Shown here: positions 1 to 8,637 of the stretch, piece by piece | Layout: each line of letters starts with the position of its first letter | How positions within the stretch are numbered: the first letter of the stretch is position 1 | Source of the DNA: Porticoccus sp002341315 | GTDB lineage: Bacteria > Pseudomonadota > Gammaproteobacteria > Pseudomonadales > Porticoccaceae | Length of the DNA: 64,000 bases | Assembly (NCBI RefSeq): GCF_047634355.1 | Contig: NZ_JBLIAL010000005.1 | Reading direction: 5' to 3' (one strand) | Translations under genes and position numbers: made by a program | The notes under the pieces: model-generated | Seen by the model: only the letters and a program-made list of their open reading frames with translations | Told to the model about the DNA's origin: nothing | Databases searched by the model: none

Positions 1-37
1 GTACCATCAATTTATCAACCAAAGCGGTACTACTAAA

Positions 38-1282
38 ATGGCCCGTACAACCAAGCCCCTCACCAATACCGAAGTCAGTCAGGCAAAGCCTAAGGCCAAG
101 GTTTACTCTCTTTCCGATGGGGGTGGCCTACAGCTTCGCGTGAAGCCCAATGGTTCCAAAATCTGGCTGCTGGATTACCACCGACCCTTCACCAAAGTTC
201 GTACCAGCCTCAGCCTTGGGGCATACCCTACACTGTCATTAGCGGGCGCACGCGCCAAACGAGAAGAGGCCAGAAAGCTACTGGCAAAGGACATTGACCC
301 CAAAGAACACCGGGATGAACTGGCCAAAGCCAATGAAGAGGCCCACAACAATACGTTGATGAAAATTGCGAGTGACTGGCTGGAGATCAAAAAAACCACC
401 GTCACCCCCGAGCACGCCAATGACTCCTGGCGTTCACTGGAGCTGCATATCTTCCCTACATTGGGAAAAATGCCGATTCACAAGGTAACCGCCGTCAAAG
501 CCATTGCCACCATCAAGCCCATTGCAGCCAAAGGCAGCCTTGAAACAGTTAAACGGCTCTGCCAACGCCTGAATGAAATAATGACCTTTGCAGTCAACAC
601 GGGTGTGATCCCAAACAATCCCCTTTCAGGCATTAGCAAGGCCTTTCAAACACCGGATAAGCAGCACCAGCCAACACTCACCCCCAGCCAGCTCCCAGAA
701 TTGATGAAGGCCCTATCCTTGGCCAGCATCAAACTAACCACCCGCTGCTTAATAGAATGGCAATTACACACAATGGTGCGTCCAGGCGAAGCCGCTGGTA
801 CTCGCTGGGATGAAATTGACCTGGAGAACCAGCTTTGGCATATCCCTGCTGAACGAATGAAAAAGAAGAAAGCTCACACTGTCCCGTTGACGCGGCAAAC
901 CGTCGGCTTACTGGAATTGATGAAACCCATCAGTGGCTGCAGTGAGTTTGTATTCCCCTCTGACAGAAATCTCCGAACCCACACTCACCCGCAAACCGCT
1001 AACATGGCGCTGAAGCGTATGGGCTTCGACAAGCAACTGGTAGCGCATGGCATGCGAGCATTAGCCAGCACCACGCTTAATGAGCAGGGCTTTGACCCGG
1101 AAGTCATTGAAGCAGCACTGGCCCATACCGGAAAAAATGAAGTTCGAAGCGCCTATAACCGCGCCCAATATATTGAACGTCGTATTCCCGTCATGAGTTG
1201 GTGGAGCGAACATATCGAAAAGGCCGCCACCGGAAATATGAGCCTCACCGGTACAGCAGCCCTCTCCGTCGTCAATGGGTAA
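38..1282 (+). CDS. P4-type tyrosine integrase
   Basis: Site-specific tyrosine recombinase of the P4/CP4-57 type, which integrates islands at tRNA or tmRNA 3' ends. The 414-residue length is typical. Residues 1-95 form the arm-binding domain (DUF4102 type, with LSDGGGLQLRVKPNGSK). A SAM-like core-binding domain follows at about 105-205. The catalytic domain shows Arg248 (MVRPGEAAGTRWDE), His337-x-x-Arg340 (HGMR), His363 (LAHTG) and the probable nucleophile Tyr373 (AYNRAQY), so it looks active. The ATG at 38 follows a weak purine stretch. Its position at the window edge, reading into the island, fits an integrase next to the left attachment site. The partner tRNA or tmRNA gene is not in the window. 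Confidence 0.93.
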   Translation: MARTTKPLTNTEVSQAKPKAKVYSLSDGGGLQLRVKPNGSKIWLLDYHRPFTKVRTSLSLGAYPTLSLAGARAKREEARKLLAKDIDPKEHRDELAKANEEAHNNTLMKIASDWLEIKKTTVTPEHANDSWRSLELHIFPTLGKMPIHKVTAVKAIATIKPIAAKGSLETVKRLCQRLNEIMTFAVNTGVIPNNPLSGISKAFQTPDKQHQPTLTPSQLPELMKALSLASIKLTTRCLIEWQLHTMVRPGEAAGTRWDEIDLENQLWHIPAERMKKKKAHTVPLTRQTVGLLELMKPISGCSEFVFPSDRNLRTHTHPQTANMALKRMGFDKQLVAHGMRALASTTLNEQGFDPEVIEAALAHTGKNEVRSAYNRAQYIERRIPVMSWWSEHIEKAATGNMSLTGTAALSVVNG

Positions 1283-1382
1283 TTTCAGCACCGACCTTGA
1301 TCTAGCACCTCTGGACTGAGATGCGCCAAGCTCGAATATACAAGACACTCAGACGTGATTATTCCTATCAAGAAATGTACTT

Positions 1383-2180
1383 CTAAATCTCATCCGGCAA
1401 ATGACCGATACAGCATATATAGCCTCTTTCGGTCATACCCTCTAAAAGATACTCGCAGCCTACACAGTCATCATTAAAGCTCGCATAAGGCCTCCCTTTG
1501 TATGCTCTTCTCTTTAGAGGACACAAGTCCACATGCGCTGAAAACCCTCGAACTATAATGGGTTTCTTGAGAGCTAGACCCATCAACCGATCGAACTCCT
1601 GAACAGCTCGAGCATTAAAAATCCAGTTCTTAAAAAACCATTCATCTACGACTAAGGAGGACATCTCTTCTCTGGTTCCATCCCAAATAGAGTGGCTCAA
1701 ATCTATTTCGATAGCAGACGCCCCCAGTCGTTTAATGCGACTAACTTTCTCATCATCCACCTTATGAGTTACAAACACTTCAACAATCAGATCACGCCCA
1801 CCAATCGTAAGTATAAGGTCAGGCCTTATATTTTCGATGCTACTCTCCACCCTCACGCGGTCGATCTTATATTTTCTAGCGTCAGATAAACGCAACAACC
1901 TCCGACCAGTCTCAAAGTATAGTTCTACCGGAGGTAGCGCTATGTATGCTGCCTTACTCAAGATTTCCTTGGCCAATAGATGAGCAGCCGTCTCAAGCCC
2001 TCCAGAGCATGCTTCATTCGAATAATGCGTAAAGTGATGTCTCTTCTCTTTGCCTTTCCTTGCAACAAGCCTGGACTGGCAACATGGACAAAAACAATCA
2101 CAACCCAACCCTGCCTCTACCTCAGAGATATGCACCAACTCATTGTTTTTGAATCCGTATGGTAGAGCGACTTCACTCAT
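1383..2180 (-). CDS. CoiA-like protein with nuclease-like core
   Basis: Resembles the competence protein CoiA-like family, whose molecular role is poorly defined. The N-terminal part has a cysteine cluster (GCDCFCPCCQSRL) followed by an ARKG..HHFTH block, the usual CoiA-like start. The centre (IRPDLILTIGGRDLIVEVFV) has the Asp...Glu-x-hydrophobic pattern of a restriction-endonuclease fold. The C-terminal region has another Cys group (CPLKRRAY, CVGCEYL). I chose the ATG at 2180; a TTG 18 bases upstream is possible, and neither has a clear ribosome site. It lies alone between the two integrase genes, so it is probably island cargo, perhaps defence-related. Function is inferred only from the family pattern. 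Confidence 0.6.
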   Translation of the reverse strand: MSEVALPYGFKNNELVHISEVEAGLGCDCFCPCCQSRLVARKGKEKRHHFTHYSNEACSGGLETAAHLLAKEILSKAAYIALPPVELYFETGRRLLRLSDARKYKIDRVRVESSIENIRPDLILTIGGRDLIVEVFVTHKVDDEKVSRIKRLGASAIEIDLSHSIWDGTREEMSSLVVDEWFFKNWIFNARAVQEFDRLMGLALKKPIIVRGFSAHVDLCPLKRRAYKGRPYASFNDDCVGCEYLLEGMTERGYICCIGHLPDEI

Positions 2181-2231
2181 CAGATAGTTATTGAGCAAAT
2201 GAGGGGAAATAATGTGAGTTTGTGAACATGG

Positions 2232-2423
2232 CTATTTACTATCTCCATAAATACGCTTTTTGGCTTTCTCGGCATACTCTTTGCCATAATAATCAGTCAG
2301 CACCTCATTCATATGCTCTTCCGCAAAATACACATCACTAATTGGCACTGTCTTGGCGAGTTCCAGGGGTAATTCCGGCGCTGCTGGTAACTTATCCGTG
2401 TTTTTACTTGCTGGCTTTTTCAA
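2232..2423 (-). CDS. Small hypothetical protein (63 aa), TTG start
   Basis: I do not recognise this short charged protein (KKPASKNTDK at the start, GKEYAEKAKKRIYG near the end). It is kept as a gene because an excellent ribosome site (GAGGAGGG) lies seven bases before the TTG. It also follows the recombinase gene by only 33 bases on the same strand. The central segment (LAKTVPISDVYFAEEHMNEVL) could form one helix. It may be a small accessory of the recombinase operon. No membrane segment or cysteine motif is visible. Confidence 0.5.
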   Translation of the reverse strand: MKKPASKNTDKLPAAPELPLELAKTVPISDVYFAEEHMNEVLTDYYGKEYAEKAKKRIYGDSK

Positions 2424-2456
2424 TGAATCCCTCCTCTTTTTTACAGCCTCCCAGCA

Positions 2457-3569
2457 CTATAGCTCGGCGAGAGAATGCGCCCTCATTTCTCGTGCCACAG
2501 CCCTGGCAATTTCATCAACCTGACTAGACTGAACATCAGCACGCGGCTCCCGTAGCGCCTTTAATATCTCATACTGCCGGGATTGCTGCACTTCGCCATA
2601 ACTATAGAACGTCGTCAGCACACCATCATGGCCAAGATTTTGACTCCACGCCTTGAACTCTTCAGGGCCACGGCAGGTTTTTTCACCTAACTGCACCAAG
2701 GTCTTGCGAAAGCTGTGGGGATTGAAATAAGGCAGTCCCGCTTGCTCGAATGCCTCCTTAAACACCTTGCGAATGGGGGTGGCATTGCTCCAGTGCTCTT
2801 TCAGAACACCAACCGACTCAAAGACTCGCCGTGCACCTGGCTTCACCTCGGTTTTAGGAAATAACGGGTCATCATTACCGAATAACAGCTCATTTTTCAG
2901 GTAGTGAACCCAATCTTCCACAATCTGCCGAATATCGTCACCAACCGGAAAAAAGTACGTAGTGAAGGTCTTGCTGGCCTTGGTGTTAACCTCCCGAGCA
3001 TCCTGAAAAACGCTCCCGGCAGCCAAATCCACATGCTTCAGCTTAAATGAAGCAATGGCGCTATCCCTGGCACCCGTCAACAGCGTAAAGGCCACCAAAG
3101 CCCTGCTGCGCTTTTCCAGCACGGTATTAGAAGGCATGACTGCAATTACCCGCTGAATCTGTTCAAGCGTTGGTACAGGCCGATTCCGTTTTGCCGTGGC
3201 AACCCTTGTATCCTTATCTGACAGATTGAAATACTCCGTGTCGGTGTAATTGATACGGGACTTATACCCCGCCTGCATTGCCAGCCATTGAAAAAAGGTC
3301 TTCAAGCTGCGTAACGCGGAATTCATGGTTGCCTTGCTCAGATTTGAGCCTGTCTGTTCATTGCGATACTTGTTTAAATGCACCTTAAATCCAACCGCCT
3401 GCTCAAAGTGAAATGCCTTAAAATCACGCCACTTGGTGTAAGCTTCAAAACGACTTATCGCTTTGGCAACGGCATCTACCGATGAGTCATCTTGACGCTT
3501 TGCCTCTTTCAAAAAGATGAAATACTTTCGCTTTATCCGCTCATTATCAGGGTGATATTTTCTACTCAT
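2457..3569 (-). CDS. Second tyrosine recombinase/integrase
   Basis: A phage-type site-specific recombinase of 370 residues, clearly different from the P4-type integrase at the left edge. Residues about 10-105 look like a SAM-like core-binding domain. The catalytic domain shows Arg168 (TGARDSAIASFKL), a lysine near 197-200, His285-x-x-Arg288 (HSFRKT), His314 (LGHDG) and Tyr322 or Tyr324 (FYSYG), a complete set. It is the third gene of a leftward operon: AlpA regulator, zinc-ribbon HTH protein, then this gene after a 9-base gap. A recombinase coupled to its own small DNA-binding proteins suggests a separate element nested in, or fused to, the larger island. The ATG at 3569 follows GAGGTG. Confidence 0.9.
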   Translation of the reverse strand: MSRKYHPDNERIKRKYFIFLKEAKRQDDSSVDAVAKAISRFEAYTKWRDFKAFHFEQAVGFKVHLNKYRNEQTGSNLSKATMNSALRSLKTFFQWLAMQAGYKSRINYTDTEYFNLSDKDTRVATAKRNRPVPTLEQIQRVIAVMPSNTVLEKRSRALVAFTLLTGARDSAIASFKLKHVDLAAGSVFQDAREVNTKASKTFTTYFFPVGDDIRQIVEDWVHYLKNELLFGNDDPLFPKTEVKPGARRVFESVGVLKEHWSNATPIRKVFKEAFEQAGLPYFNPHSFRKTLVQLGEKTCRGPEEFKAWSQNLGHDGVLTTFYSYGEVQQSRQYEILKALREPRADVQSSQVDEIARAVAREMRAHSLAEL

Positions 3570-3578
3570 CTGACACCT

Positions 3579-4043
3579 CTACACATAGTCACTGTTTACG
3601 GGGAATTCACTGCTCTTGTTTATGTGTTTTTTAGCTATCGGAACGCATACCTCCAAGTGCTCCCGAATCAGGGCCAGACTAGATTTGCTTGCGTAGCGGT
3701 TCATCAGCGTTTCACAGTCAGGACAAATCCCTATCAGCCGACCTGTAGTCTCATTGATAGGATTGAAATCAACCATGTCGTCAGCCGGACGCTTAGGTAA
3801 TCGGCACCGCATGCAATACAGCTCAAAAGGTTTGCAGCGTTGCTTTCCTGCTGTACGTGTACGTTGCAGGTAACGACGTAATTCATACCCCAGAATCAAT
3901 GTTGGCCGTCGGTCATCACAAACGGGCATACCTGCTTTGATCCACCCCCGCACCGTGTTTTTGTGGATACCGTACAAAGAAGCCACATCTTCTACCGTGT
4001 AATTGCGGTGAATTTTTGCCAGATTGGGGTTGTAGTTAGCCAT
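3579..4043 (-). CDS. HTH/zinc-ribbon protein of the recombinase operon
   Basis: A 154-residue DNA-binding protein. Residues about 14-45 form a MerR/excisionase-like helix-turn-helix (YTVEDVASLYGIHKNTVRGW). Two CxxC pairs follow, at CMRC and CPDC, likely a zinc ribbon. The start overlaps the AlpA stop by one base (TGATG) and the stop lies 9 bases before the recombinase start, so the three are translationally coupled. A role as recombination directionality factor or repressor for the neighbouring integrase is an inference from this arrangement. Its exact family is unknown to me. Confidence 0.75.
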   Translation of the reverse strand: MANYNPNLAKIHRNYTVEDVASLYGIHKNTVRGWIKAGMPVCDDRRPTLILGYELRRYLQRTRTAGKQRCKPFELYCMRCRLPKRPADDMVDFNPINETTGRLIGICPDCETLMNRYASKSSLALIREHLEVCVPIAKKHINKSSEFPVNSDYV

Positions 4044-4324
4044 CAGAATCCCCTGCTGAAAGATACCTCTGAAAGCAATTGCCGATAAGATTCTTCCCTT
4101 TCTTTCTCCAAGGCTAGAACCAACTGACGTATATCATCATCTGCCTTACCGGCAATCCGAGCGGCATTAAGGGTTTCAATTTCTGAGGCAGGCCAGCCAA
4201 CTGATCGACCACCTAAAGAGATGGGTTTAGTCCACAGCCCTTCGCTGATTCGCAGGTAAAGAGTAGAGCGAGAAAGGCCGCTTTGTTGTTTGACGGCAGG
4301 GAGCCGCAGGATGGCTTGAAGCAT
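4043..4324 (-). CDS. AlpA-family phage-type transcriptional regulator
   Basis: A 93-residue protein with the AlpA/MerR-like helix-turn-helix in residues about 8-50 (SGLSRSTLYLRISEG, then the LGGRSVGWPASEIE wing, the diagnostic AlpA pattern). AlpA-type proteins act as excisionase-like activators on P4-type islands. The C-terminal 35 residues are acidic and helical. The ATG at 4324 has AGAGGG at a good distance. It heads the operon with the zinc-ribbon HTH protein and the second recombinase, and probably sets the switch between maintenance and excision. Confidence 0.85.
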   Translation of the reverse strand: MLQAILRLPAVKQQSGLSRSTLYLRISEGLWTKPISLGGRSVGWPASEIETLNAARIAGKADDDIRQLVLALEKEREESYRQLLSEVSFSRGF

Positions 4325-4514
4325 GTTAGTACCCTCTTGGGTGTTGTTAAACAGGCCTCATCATTGTCTGTATCAGAGTGGCGAAATAGCTGGAGAGGTT
4401 ATGAAAACCCAGCCATAGAAATTAGCTAACTTCCGGCCATCAGACTGTGTATTCTTTATCTCAGAAATAAGAAAATAATTTTTATTATATTAAAATCAAA
4501 AGGATAGGGGGTAG

Positions 4515-5240
4515 TCAGGTTGGCGTTTTAGGGGCACCCCCCGTTTGGTTCCAATTTGCCACTTTGCTACATTCCTCAATAGCAGTTTCTATCGGCTTTC
4601 CTTCATCGTTGGTTAACCCATACTCAGCAGCATGCTCTCTCAACCACTTGTCCAGTGCTTGTTTAGGACTTTTCCGACCAGGGTCAGTAACTGCCTGCCA
4701 CGCATTTACGGCAGCCGCTAACTTAGGAGCATATCGAGAATTCAGACGATCTAGAAAATCCAAGGTAGTTACAGGGTCGGGAAAGAAAAAACCTGTTGAA
4801 AAGCCTTTTAGGACGAGCCATTGTCGTAGTGATTCGACATTTATTGTTGATGCGTATAAGTCGATCGTGCCTTGTAACCACCCTACAGGGTTGCCATTAA
4901 AATCGTACTCAGTCTTTGGCACTAAATTGCCTTCTATAGATCGACGGTACAAAGCTGTTAGGTAACCATCATTTTCCGATACCAAATCAGGCGCGTGTAG
5001 GTATTCCTCACGCCAATGATTATTTTGCGATTCAAACCCAGCAAGTTCTTTTTTATATAAGACGAAATTTTTTAGCGCCCCACAAATAGCAGTTTTTGCC
5101 GCCTCATATCCGGTGGGGCGCGTTTCCATATCCCATTGTTCGACATATTCAGCTTGGGTTGGCGCTTCACCCACAACCAAAAATGCAGCCTGAACTATAT
5201 TTAGTTCTTCACACAGTCGCCAATAGTCTAATTCGTCCAT
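4515..5240 (-). CDS. Conserved mobile-element protein of unknown function
   Basis: A soluble 241-residue protein. The start (MDELDYWRLCEELNIVQAA) and the end (SPKQALDKWLREHAAEYGL, then KVANW..GGAPKTP) look like a hypothetical family I associate with integrases and AlpA genes in gammaproteobacterial islands. The C-terminal third resembles a small helical DNA-binding domain, but no catalytic motif is visible. It follows the helicase-nuclease gene by 56 bases on the same strand and may share its transcript. An untranslated A/T-rich stretch of 190 bases separates it from alpA. It could be a third component of the defence cassette or a core island gene; the family pattern favours the latter. Confidence 0.65.
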   Translation of the reverse strand: MDELDYWRLCEELNIVQAAFLVVGEAPTQAEYVEQWDMETRPTGYEAAKTAICGALKNFVLYKKELAGFESQNNHWREEYLHAPDLVSENDGYLTALYRRSIEGNLVPKTEYDFNGNPVGWLQGTIDLYASTINVESLRQWLVLKGFSTGFFFPDPVTTLDFLDRLNSRYAPKLAAAVNAWQAVTDPGRKSPKQALDKWLREHAAEYGLTNDEGKPIETAIEECSKVANWNQTGGAPKTPT

Positions 5241-5296
5241 TATGCACCCAGACCTGATTTTATTGACTTCACACCACGTACCGGCGAACTACAACC

Positions 5297-8200
5297 CTAA
5301 CCAGCAACCCATTTCTCAATACGGCTTACGGACCCATCAAGGTCATCCCTTATTTCATAAACCCAAAATCGGATAACATCCCACCCAAGTTCAAACATGC
5401 GTTGATTACGTATCTGATCACGACGACATAACTCGCCAGTCCAGTTTCTATGGTAGCGCTCACCATCAACCTCTATATTTAAGCGCCTATCCCCATCAAA
5501 TACCGCAAAATCGAGTGCATATTTTTCAACCCGGTACTGAGGGACTGCCCTTATACCCGCTTTGTATAGAGCGCTGTAGAGAACTTTCTCCCAATCAGAG
5601 ACCTGTTCAGGATTTGACACTTGAGGATATGCCTCTCCAAGATCTTTGGACTTTATCCGAGAGCCTGCATATACAGAACTTTTGAGCCTTACTGCGTATT
5701 TGGCGAAGTTGCTCAGGTAGTCGATTTCAGACTTCTCGCATTCATAAAGGTCTCCAACGACAATCAACTGAGCTCTCGCACGAGTAATTGCGACATTGAA
5801 CAGATTCCCATTATTCCTAAGAAAACCCACCGCACCAGGCGAGATACCCTGTGAATACACCGGTGAGAAAATCATCACATCTCTCTCATCCCCTTGAAAT
5901 CGATGGACTGTATCAGCCAAGAAGTCCCGATCTAATAAAGCTGCTGATAGAGTATGGTCTTTCTCAACTCCAACTCTAATCGCATTAGCCTGGGCCCGAA
6001 AGGGACAGACAACTCCTATAGAACCCGTGTAGTTGCGCTCGACTACAAGCTGGTACAGGAAAGCTATGACAGCATCGACTTCTTGCTGATTTATTGCCCC
6101 ACCCGAAGACGGCCTAATAACTCTTCCAGAAACGTGTTCCCACCTGATACCTGGGCCACTCTGATAAACTCTATTCAGTCGATCATAATTAGTTGCGACT
6201 CTCAATCGGCCTTCATAAAACTGCTTGTTGGAGAACTCAACAATATCGGCATGGGATCGATGGTGATCTAACAGACTGATCACTTGCCCTCCACTTACAA
6301 GGCCAGCAGCCAACTCATACAAAGAAGTTGTTGAATAACTCCAGTGAGGGTAATCAGTGGTTAATCCGAACTTATCAAGTAACTGCTGATCCTGACCTTT
6401 CTGCAACCCACTGATATGTGACAATTGCTTTGGATCACCTATTACAACAGCTTTTTTGGCTCTGTAGAGCAATGGAAGGGCAGAGGCTATATCACACTGA
6501 CTAGCCTCATCAAAAACTACAAGATCAAAAAAGCCTGCCTCCATTGGAATTTTCCCTCTTGCAGACAAGGAAGTTACTGCCCAACAGGGTAAGAGGTGAG
6601 ACACTTTAGGGAAAAGAGCTCTATATTGACGCCCCACATTGTCTGACAATTTTCCTTCTGCTCCTGTCTCAATGACCATCTTCAAGAGAGCTGTATAGCG
6701 GCTAAGTAGACGCCGATCTTCCTGGGTCAGCTTTTGAGGCTGCAATCTAAGCCAGTAACGCCAAAGCCTCTCGGAATTGGAAGCTATTTTCTCCAGCACT
6801 TCCATTTTTTGGAGGCTTATTTCAGGTAATTGTCTAGAAGACTTCAGCTTTTCTAGACAATCTAAGTAATCATTCAACTTTGCAGCCAAATTCAACTTTT
6901 GCTCAACAACTACAGCAAAGTTGTTCCATGGACCAAGGGTTAAATCACTTGGCTCCATATCTGGAGACAACACATCAACAAGTGATACCGCACTCGAGAT
7001 AGAAGGAATTCTTTGCTGTAGCGAACTGAAGTAAGATTTCTTTGCACTGCGCCAAATGAGCCGCTTAAAAAAACCATGATTATTCTTATCAGCCAATAGC
7101 AGCGCTTTTTTAAAATCAGACAAACTTTGTAACAACTGCGAAAAATCTACCTTTCCTAACCGATCGACAATATCATCAGAAAGAATTTCTCGAGCCTCCT
7201 CCGCATCACGCTCGAGCTTATCAACACGGTTACGCAAACCAATGAGCTTGTCAGTCTCCTCATCCAAATGATTTAAGACAATCTGCATTCTCTGGTGAAC
7301 ATCCTCAGCTTCACCAAAATTATCAATATCATCTTGAGATGTTGTTACAGACAGTAATGACATCAAATATTCAGCCAACTTTGTCTGGTAAGCATTTGAG
7401 CCAACTCTTAACAGAAGCGGCCTTGGGCCAAGATTATTTACACGTGTTTCAACAACATCTACTGCCTTATTATTCTTGCTTGCGAATAAAACTCGCTTCC
7501 CGTGCCAAGCGGAGTTAATCAACAGATTCGTAACTACCTGTGATTTTCCTGTACCTGGGGGACCTGTGATGATGGTAAGGTCGTTTTTCAATGAGGATGC
7601 AATAGCCTGACGTTGCTCCATATTCATGGGCAAGACCTCAATCAACTCATCTCCGAGATCATTTCCTCCGTGATTTTCTACTTTTTCAGTAACCCAAGCT
7701 CCAAGCGCAGTTCCTGAATACTCACTTTCAGTCAACTTGGCTAAATGTTTTAACTCTGACTCCAGCCCTTGCGTAAAAGGAGAACGTTCAGTCATTATCA
7801 AAACCGCACGATTAAATATTCCGGAGAGCTTAATCTGCTCTAGAGGCGGATTAGCCTCTAATTGATCAGGGTCTACCTCCTCCTGCCATGGCCATTCCGG
7901 ACGCACGGCCTTCAGTCTCAATGCGAGCTCATCCAACTCGACGGAATCACCTACATTTCCAATACCCAATTCATCTTCAAGCTGCACCAGCTCTTCCATC
8001 AGAGCTTCCCTGTCAGCAGAAGAATAAGCCTGAATAACTTTTTGATTTATGATTGGATAACTTAGATCAAGTCTTGGCTCCCAGTTTGTGAAATCCACTT
8101 CCACAGGAAAAAGCAACACAGGATCAACCATGTAGCCCTCCCAATCCGACCTTGAAGACTTAAGCAGCTTCAAGGCAGTGGGATAACCCAGATAAAGAAC

Positions 8201-8623
8201 CCACCGTCCCCTTTCACCACGAACTTTATCCAGAAGCCTTCTAGCACCCTCCTGAGAAAACAGCGATTCACTATTCAAAGGCAGGAAAGAAAGTTCTTGG
8301 TAGTCTGGCGTGCCATACTTGCTATAAGCAAATGTGGAAACTCCAACTTCATCCTGCCCCATACAGGCAAGATAATACCGACTCAGTTTTGCCAGATCGG
8401 TATTTTGGTACTGTAATTCATCAGGCACTTGGCTGGCGGTTACAGCCCCTTTCGACGTGGACCATCTATAGCTCTTATCCTGGAAAACACGGCCTTTAAG
8501 CTGGCCGTATAGGCGGCTGTTCACAAACTTTTTGTCTATATCTAGCTGTTCTGCCAAATCTCTAGCTAATTGACGAGGCTTGTCCTCTATCGCTTTTAAT
8601 ATCTTTTGTGCCAGTTCATCCAT
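5297..8623 (-). CDS. SF1 (Upf1/Dna2-like) helicase with C-terminal MTES_1575/Vsr-like nuclease
   Basis: A 1,108-residue protein, likely a nucleic-acid helicase-nuclease in phage defence. Residues 1-60 resemble a winged helix (ELAQKILKAIEDKPRQLARD). The SF1 motor shows Walker A GPPGTGKS at 354-361, motif II DEAS at about 705, motif III GDPKQLSH at about 729, then HRSH, TVHRFQGDERD and NVAITRARAQ. A long insertion between motifs I and II includes coiled-coil sequence. The last 100 residues form a Vsr/DUF559-type endonuclease with Asp1038, EVDG at 1051-1054 and His1058. The ATG at 8623 follows AAAAGG and lies 14 bases after the ISP enzyme stop. A longer start at 8755 would overlap that gene. It recalls Mokosh-type helicase-nucleases but has a different nuclease. 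Confidence 0.85.
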   Translation of the reverse strand: MDELAQKILKAIEDKPRQLARDLAEQLDIDKKFVNSRLYGQLKGRVFQDKSYRWSTSKGAVTASQVPDELQYQNTDLAKLSRYYLACMGQDEVGVSTFAYSKYGTPDYQELSFLPLNSESLFSQEGARRLLDKVRGERGRWVLYLGYPTALKLLKSSRSDWEGYMVDPVLLFPVEVDFTNWEPRLDLSYPIINQKVIQAYSSADREALMEELVQLEDELGIGNVGDSVELDELALRLKAVRPEWPWQEEVDPDQLEANPPLEQIKLSGIFNRAVLIMTERSPFTQGLESELKHLAKLTESEYSGTALGAWVTEKVENHGGNDLGDELIEVLPMNMEQRQAIASSLKNDLTIITGPPGTGKSQVVTNLLINSAWHGKRVLFASKNNKAVDVVETRVNNLGPRPLLLRVGSNAYQTKLAEYLMSLLSVTTSQDDIDNFGEAEDVHQRMQIVLNHLDEETDKLIGLRNRVDKLERDAEEAREILSDDIVDRLGKVDFSQLLQSLSDFKKALLLADKNNHGFFKRLIWRSAKKSYFSSLQQRIPSISSAVSLVDVLSPDMEPSDLTLGPWNNFAVVVEQKLNLAAKLNDYLDCLEKLKSSRQLPEISLQKMEVLEKIASNSERLWRYWLRLQPQKLTQEDRRLLSRYTALLKMVIETGAEGKLSDNVGRQYRALFPKVSHLLPCWAVTSLSARGKIPMEAGFFDLVVFDEASQCDIASALPLLYRAKKAVVIGDPKQLSHISGLQKGQDQQLLDKFGLTTDYPHWSYSTTSLYELAAGLVSGGQVISLLDHHRSHADIVEFSNKQFYEGRLRVATNYDRLNRVYQSGPGIRWEHVSGRVIRPSSGGAINQQEVDAVIAFLYQLVVERNYTGSIGVVCPFRAQANAIRVGVEKDHTLSAALLDRDFLADTVHRFQGDERDVMIFSPVYSQGISPGAVGFLRNNGNLFNVAITRARAQLIVVGDLYECEKSEIDYLSNFAKYAVRLKSSVYAGSRIKSKDLGEAYPQVSNPEQVSDWEKVLYSALYKAGIRAVPQYRVEKYALDFAVFDGDRRLNIEVDGERYHRNWTGELCRRDQIRNQRMFELGWDVIRFWVYEIRDDLDGSVSRIEKWVAG

Positions 8624-8637
8624 GGTCACGCCTTTTC

